Shown here: one piece after another, positions 13,765 to 17,073 of the stretch
Layout of the letters: each line of letters starts with the position of its first letter
Position numbering within the stretch: position 1 is the first letter of the stretch
Assembly: GCA_934662925.1 (NCBI GenBank)
Contig: CAKUKL010000008.1
Location: 1 to 17,073 of the forward strand
Direction of reading: 5' to 3'
Source of the DNA: an uncultured Oscillospiraceae bacterium
Lineage (GTDB): Bacteria > Bacillota > Clostridia > Oscillospirales > Oscillospiraceae
DNA: 17,073 nt
Made by a program: the position numbers and the translations under genes
The notes under the pieces: generated by a model
What the model saw: the letters and a program-made list of their open reading frames with translations, nothing else
Told to the model about the DNA's origin: nothing
Database searches by the model: none

Positions 13765-14403
13765 ATGAAAAAGATCAAATACGCCGCCCTGCTGCTGGCG
13801 CTGACCCTGCTGCTGGCCCTGCCCGGGTGCAAAGGAAACGAAACCGGCCCGGACACCCCGTCCGCCGCCCCGTCCGAAAGCACCGACGTCACTTCTGCGC
13901 CGGAGCCGTCCGGCTCCACCGCGCCTGACGCCTCCGACCCCGGCGAGACCGGCGGCGTGCCCTCCGGCGAGCCGGGGGAGACGCTGGAGGTGGACGGCGA
14001 GACCATCCCCGCCGTGCTGTACGAAAGCGATCTGGGCTACACCATGCTCTACCCCCAGGAGGGCGTCACCCTGTCCGAGTGGGAGGGGGGCCAGACCTTC
14101 GAGCTGACCGACGCGCCGGGCACCTATCTGGCCGTGAGCCTGCTGGACGTGTCCAACGTGGACGAGGCCGTGGCCGTGGTGCAGTTTGAAAATGCCGTGG
14201 ACAGCGACCCCAGCGGCTATATTTTCGGCGCGAAGAGCTACGCCGGGGTGCGGCTCTCCGACGCCGCCGGAGGCCTGACGGTGGACTACATCATCCTCCG
14301 GGAGGGCGGCTCCGTCTATCTGGTGGAGCGGGCCGTCTTTACCGGCGGAGAGGAGAAGACTGCCCTGCTCCAGAGCATGCTGGACAGCTTTACCGTCGCC
14401 TGA
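13765..14403 (+). CDS. lipoprotein, PsbP/DcrB-like domain
   Basis: The product is 212 residues. A lipoprotein signal peptide ends LALPGC with the lipid-accepting cysteine at residue 22. A low-complexity Ser/Pro/Thr/Glu linker (about 25-75) leads to a small alpha/beta domain (about 80-212). Its pattern (GYTMLYPQEGVTLSEW, then SYAGVRLSDAAGG, then SVYLVERAVF and a final LLQSMLDSFTV) resembles the PsbP/DcrB-like fold seen in many surface lipoproteins. It sits on the outer face of the membrane; the ligand is unknown. GGAGG lies 9 bases before ATG 13765. It is 14 bases after merR and 13 before the ThrE-type exporter, so it is probably in one operon with the latter. Confidence 0.8.
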   Translation: MKKIKYAALLLALTLLLALPGCKGNETGPDTPSAAPSESTDVTSAPEPSGSTAPDASDPGETGGVPSGEPGETLEVDGETIPAVLYESDLGYTMLYPQEGVTLSEWEGGQTFELTDAPGTYLAVSLLDVSNVDEAVAVVQFENAVDSDPSGYIFGAKSYAGVRLSDAAGGLTVDYIILREGGSVYLVERAVFTGGEEKTALLQSMLDSFTVA

Positions 14404-14416
14404 AAGGAGCCTTCCC

Positions 14417-15670
14417 ATGGATTATGACCAGCTGCTGAACGGATGCAGCGAGGTAGGCCGCCGGATGCTGGCCGCCGGGGCCGAGATCTACCGGGTGGAG
14501 GACACCGTCCGCCGGATGCTGGCCGCCTACGGCGTGGACGGTCAGGTGTTCGCCATCCCAAATTCCCTCATCGTCAGCATGACGGACGAAACGGGCCAGA
14601 GCCGCACCCGCCTGTGCCGGACGGAGACCGCGGGCAGCACCGATATCGAGACGGTGGAGCGCTTCAACGCCCTGAGCCGCTCCGTCTGCGCCGCGCCGCC
14701 CCCGCCGGAGCGGCTGCCGGAGCTTGCCCGGGAAACGGCGGAGCACTGCCGCCGGTACTCTGCGGGCATCATCCTGCTGGGCTATTTTCTGGGCGGGATG
14801 TTTTTCACCCTGCTGTTCGCCGGGGGAAACTGGCTGGACGCACTGGTGGGCGGGGGAGCCGCCCTGCTGGCCGGCCTGTCCGTCCTGCCCATGGATAAAT
14901 TGCAGGTGAACTTCTTCTTCAAGACCATTGCCGCCGCGGCCATCATCGGCGCGGCGGTATACGGCGCCCGGGCGGCGGGCCTTGCCATCGACACCGGCGC
15001 CACCATCATCGGCGCACTGATGGTGCTGGTCCCCGGGCTGGTGTTCACCAACTTCATGTGCGACCTGCTCACCGGGGACCCCCTCTCCGGCACCAGCACC
15101 TTTATCCGCGCCGTCCTCACCGCCGCCGCCATTGCCATCGGCACCGGCGCGGCGCTGTCCCTCTTCCGGGCGCTGAGCCTCCCGGCGGACGGCGTGATCC
15201 ACGCGGTGGCCTACCCCCTGTGGGCACAGATGTGCTTTGCCTTCATGGCCTGTCTGGGCTTCGGCCTGCTGTATAATGTCCACGGCTGGGGCATGGTGCT
15301 GTGCTGTCTGGGCGGGGCGCTGGGCTGGCTGGTATTCCGGGCGGCGGACGCCGCGGGCACCGGCATTTATCTCCAGTACCTGCTGTCCGCCATCGCCATC
15401 GCCATTTACGCCGAGGTCATGGCCCGGGTGCGGAAGTTCCCCATCACCGCCTATCTGGTGGTGTCCTTCTTCCCGCTGGTGCCCGGTTCCTATATCTATT
15501 ACACCATGTACTACGCCATTCAGGGCCAGCGGCAGCTGTTTATGGAGACGGGGCTTCAGACCATCGGTCTGGCCGCCTGTCTGGCCATCGGGGTGCTGCT
15601 GGTGTCCACCACCGTGGCAAGCTGGACAAACTGGAAACGAAAAAAGGAGGCCCGCCATGGCGCGCTATGA
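14417..15670 (+). CDS. thrE: threonine/serine exporter (ThrE family, fused form)
   Basis: The product is 417 residues and carries both halves of the ThrE family in one chain. A soluble N-terminal part (about 1-110, GRRMLAAGAEIYRVEDTVRRML and PNSLIVSMTD) runs into the first membrane bundle with DKLQVNFFFKTIAAAA, GALMVLVPGLVFTNFMCDLLTGD and SGTSTFIRA. The second bundle (about 265-400, ISAIAIAIYAEVMARVRKFP-like segment and FFPLVPGSYIYYTMYYAI) matches the small ThrE_2-type half. In many Firmicutes the two halves are separate genes. It should export threonine, serine or small peptides. AAAGGAG precedes ATG 14417, directly after the lipoprotein stop. The HAD gene begins within its last 14 bases. 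Confidence 0.85.
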   Translation: MDYDQLLNGCSEVGRRMLAAGAEIYRVEDTVRRMLAAYGVDGQVFAIPNSLIVSMTDETGQSRTRLCRTETAGSTDIETVERFNALSRSVCAAPPPPERLPELARETAEHCRRYSAGIILLGYFLGGMFFTLLFAGGNWLDALVGGGAALLAGLSVLPMDKLQVNFFFKTIAAAAIIGAAVYGARAAGLAIDTGATIIGALMVLVPGLVFTNFMCDLLTGDPLSGTSTFIRAVLTAAAIAIGTGAALSLFRALSLPADGVIHAVAYPLWAQMCFAFMACLGFGLLYNVHGWGMVLCCLGGALGWLVFRAADAAGTGIYLQYLLSAIAIAIYAEVMARVRKFPITAYLVVSFFPLVPGSYIYYTMYYAIQGQRQLFMETGLQTIGLAACLAIGVLLVSTTVASWTNWKRKKEARHGAL

Positions 15671-16370
15671 CATTATTCTACTGGATGCCGACATGACTCT
15701 GATGGACTTTGAGCAGTCGGAAAAGGAGGCGCTGGCCCGGGCACTGGAAAAGTGGGGCCTGCCCCACGACGACGGGACCTGCGCCGCCTATTCGAAGATC
15801 AACGCCGCCCTCTGGGCCGCCATGGCCCGGGGCGAGGTGGATCAGGATTTCCTGCGGACGGAGCGCTTCGCCGCCCTTCTGCGCTGGCTGGGCCGGTCCG
15901 GCGACGCCGCCGCCATCGGCCGCGATTACGAGGAATTTCTGGGGGAGACGGCCCATCTGCTCCCCGGCGCGGCGGACTTCTGCCGGACGCTGGTGGGCGC
16001 GGGGCTGACGGTGGCCATCGCCACCAACGGCCTGCCCCGGGCCCAGCGGGGACGGTTCGTCCGCACGGGGCTGGACCGGATCATTCCCCATCTGTTCATC
16101 TCCATGGAGTTTGGAGTGCAGAAGCCCCAGCCGGAGTTCTTCGACCGGGTGCTGGAAGCGCTTCACGTCACCGACCGGAGCCGGGCCGTCATGATCGGCG
16201 ACGGACTGGGCACCGATATTCTGGGGGCCAACCGGGCGGGGCTGGACTGCATCTGGTACAATCCCCGGCGCCTGCCCCTCACCGGCGGGGCGAAGCCGGA
16301 CTACACTGCGGACAGCTACGCCGCCGTACTGGACATTCTGGAAATTCCCGTCCCGGCGGCAAAAGTTTAA
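15657..16370 (+). CDS. HAD-superfamily phosphatase, YjjG-like nucleotidase
   Basis: The product is 237 residues, a HAD subfamily IA hydrolase. Motif I is LLDADMTL (D10, D12), motif II is IATNG, motif III is the lysine in GVQKPQPEFF, and motif IV is MIGDGLGTDI. The LLDADMTLMDF and TDILGANRAGLDCIWYNP segments point to the YjjG-type pyrimidine 5'-nucleotidases, which also clean non-canonical nucleotides. ATG 15657 has GGAGG 6 bases upstream and overlaps the ThrE stop by 14 bases, so translation is probably coupled. The frame stays open upstream to 15237, but that part is a shadow of the exporter. Confidence 0.85.
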   Translation: MARYDIILLDADMTLMDFEQSEKEALARALEKWGLPHDDGTCAAYSKINAALWAAMARGEVDQDFLRTERFAALLRWLGRSGDAAAIGRDYEEFLGETAHLLPGAADFCRTLVGAGLTVAIATNGLPRAQRGRFVRTGLDRIIPHLFISMEFGVQKPQPEFFDRVLEALHVTDRSRAVMIGDGLGTDILGANRAGLDCIWYNPRRLPLTGGAKPDYTADSYAAVLDILEIPVPAAKV

Positions 16371-16395
16371 CCGATTTGTAACGACTTTTCTTCCG

Positions 16396-16415
16396 GCATT
16401 ATGTTAACATAATGC
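16396..16415. promoter_or_regulatory. perfect 20-bp palindrome, possible operator
   Basis: GCATTATGTT is followed directly by its exact complement, an AT-rich palindrome in a GC-rich setting. It contains -10-like words (CATTAT, CATAAT) and lies 49 bases before the SGNH lipoprotein start. No T run follows, so an operator is more likely than a terminator. Confidence 0.6.
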
Positions 16416-16420
16416 TCGCC

Positions 16421-16436
16421 CGGGGCGGTCGCCCCG
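16421..16436 (+). repeat. short GC-rich hairpin in the SGNH leader
   Basis: CGGGGCG and CGCCCCG are separated by GT and can pair as a short stem just after the 20-bp palindrome. It could act in the leader RNA or as a weak terminator of the ThrE/HAD transcript; the base run after it is not T-rich. Confidence 0.35.
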
Positions 16437-16464
16437 AATGACGCAGAGAAAAGAGAATTTCAGC

Positions 16465-17073
16465 ATGAAACGACAACTTACCGCCATTCTGGCGGCGGCC
16501 TTGTGCCTTGGCCTGCTGGGCGGCTGCGCCGCCGGAAAGGGCGCTGTTTCCGACCCGCCCGCCGCCGGGCAGACCGGCTCCGTCAGCGCCCTTCCCACAG
16601 ACGCCGCGGGGGAGAGCCCGTCCCAGCCCTCCGGCGCGCCGGAGCCCTCTGAAACGCCGGAAATTTCCGAAACACCGGAGCCTGTACCCGTGCCGGACAC
16701 GCCGCCCTATGAGTTCGGCCAGCCGGTGGAGGAGAGCGACCCGGTGGACGGGGACTACTTTAACGACGCGGTGTTTCTGGGCGACTCCCGCACCGAGGGA
16801 TTGCAGCTTTACAGCGGCCTCAAGTCCGGCGACTTTTTCTGGCACAAGGGCATGACCGTGTTCCGGGTGGACGACCCGGAGCGCCGAGTCATCGAGGTGG
16901 ACGGCCAGAAGATGACCATGATGGAGGCCCTCGCCCTCAAGCAGTACGCCAAGGTGTATATCATGATCGGCATCAACGAGCTGGGCTACCCCGTCTCCTC
17001 CTACAACAAGGGCCTGCGGGCCATGGTGGACAAGGTGAAGGAGCTTCAGCCCGACGCCGTCATCTACCTCCAG
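16465..17073 (+). CDS. SGNH/GDSL-type lipoprotein, runs off the window
   Basis: The first 203 residues are present; the 3' end lies outside. A lipoprotein signal peptide ends LLGGC with the cysteine at residue 21. A Pro/Ser/Thr/Glu-rich linker (about 28-90) leads to an SGNH-hydrolase-like domain with block I FLGDSRTEGL (nucleophile S108) and block III-like MIGINELGYP, where the family's GxND is GINE. This form is common in clostridial surface lipoproteins, where it may deacylate cell-envelope polymers; activity is not established. The catalytic Asp-His block would lie past the window end. ATG 16465 has only a weak AAGAGAA site upstream, but the signal peptide supports it. Confidence 0.8.
   Translation, partial: MKRQLTAILAAALCLGLLGGCAAGKGAVSDPPAAGQTGSVSALPTDAAGESPSQPSGAPEPSETPEISETPEPVPVPDTPPYEFGQPVEESDPVDGDYFNDAVFLGDSRTEGLQLYSGLKSGDFFWHKGMTVFRVDDPERRVIEVDGQKMTMMEALALKQYAKVYIMIGINELGYPVSSYNKGLRAMVDKVKELQPDAVIYLQ

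Noticed and set aside
15237..15656. Upstream in-frame extension of the HAD gene
   Set aside because: The extra residues are Trp/Pro/Ser/Cys-rich, a shadow of the ThrE gene. ATG 15657 has a good ribosome binding site and directly precedes HAD motif I.

Overview
The window looks like chromosomal DNA from a GC-rich member of the Clostridia, most likely a gut Oscillospiraceae-type bacterium (inference). The grounds are strong AGGAGG-type ribosome binding sites at almost every start, sigma-A-like promoters, lipoprotein signal peptides, an extracytoplasmic parvulin-type foldase, a clostridial-type SGNH lipoprotein, and heavy G/C bias at third codon positions from about 1660 onward.

Left end (1-1660). 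This part is visibly lower in GC and contains only damaged genes on the minus strand: a nitroreductase that has lost its C-terminus, a metallo-beta-lactamase-fold hydrolase broken by two frameshifts, and the DNA-binding tail of an AraC-type regulator. It looks like a decaying, possibly acquired, segment abutting the GC-rich backbone. The first intact gene is a small HELRH metallopeptidase (1665-2213) with its own promoter.

Central cluster (2324-11036). Six minus-strand genes run from 7681 to 2395 and end at a long intrinsic terminator. In transcription order they are a GntP-type permease, a 212-residue protein that I read as a tandem Csx3-like fold, a membrane-anchored parvulin-type foldase, a membrane-anchored alpha/beta-hydrolase whose nucleophile serine is glycine, a 98-residue beta-rich protein, and a SnoaL/NTF2-like protein. 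Across a 433-bp repeat-rich intergenic region lies a divergent plus-strand pair: a membrane-anchored AraC-family regulator and a MATE exporter. This is the best candidate here for an undescribed system. The layout suggests uptake of an organic acid or similar compound, extracytoplasmic processing or sensing, export, and control by a regulator in the membrane. The substrate cannot be read from sequence.

Right-centre (11055-13285). A minus-strand operon encodes a RibD-C/DHFR-like reductase, a cupin and an aldo/keto reductase. It faces a divergent MerR regulator that carries a cysteine at the position used by NmlR/AdhR-type carbonyl sensors. The operon promoter has the 19-bp spacer and centred dyad typical of MerR control, so this reads as a reactive-carbonyl response unit.

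Right end (13286-17073). Downstream of merR on the plus strand follow a lipoprotein, a fused ThrE-type threonine/serine exporter and a YjjG-like HAD phosphatase that overlaps the exporter gene. After a gap with a perfect 20-bp palindrome comes an SGNH-type lipoprotein that runs off the window. No rRNA, tRNA, CRISPR array, insertion sequence or phage gene was recognised.
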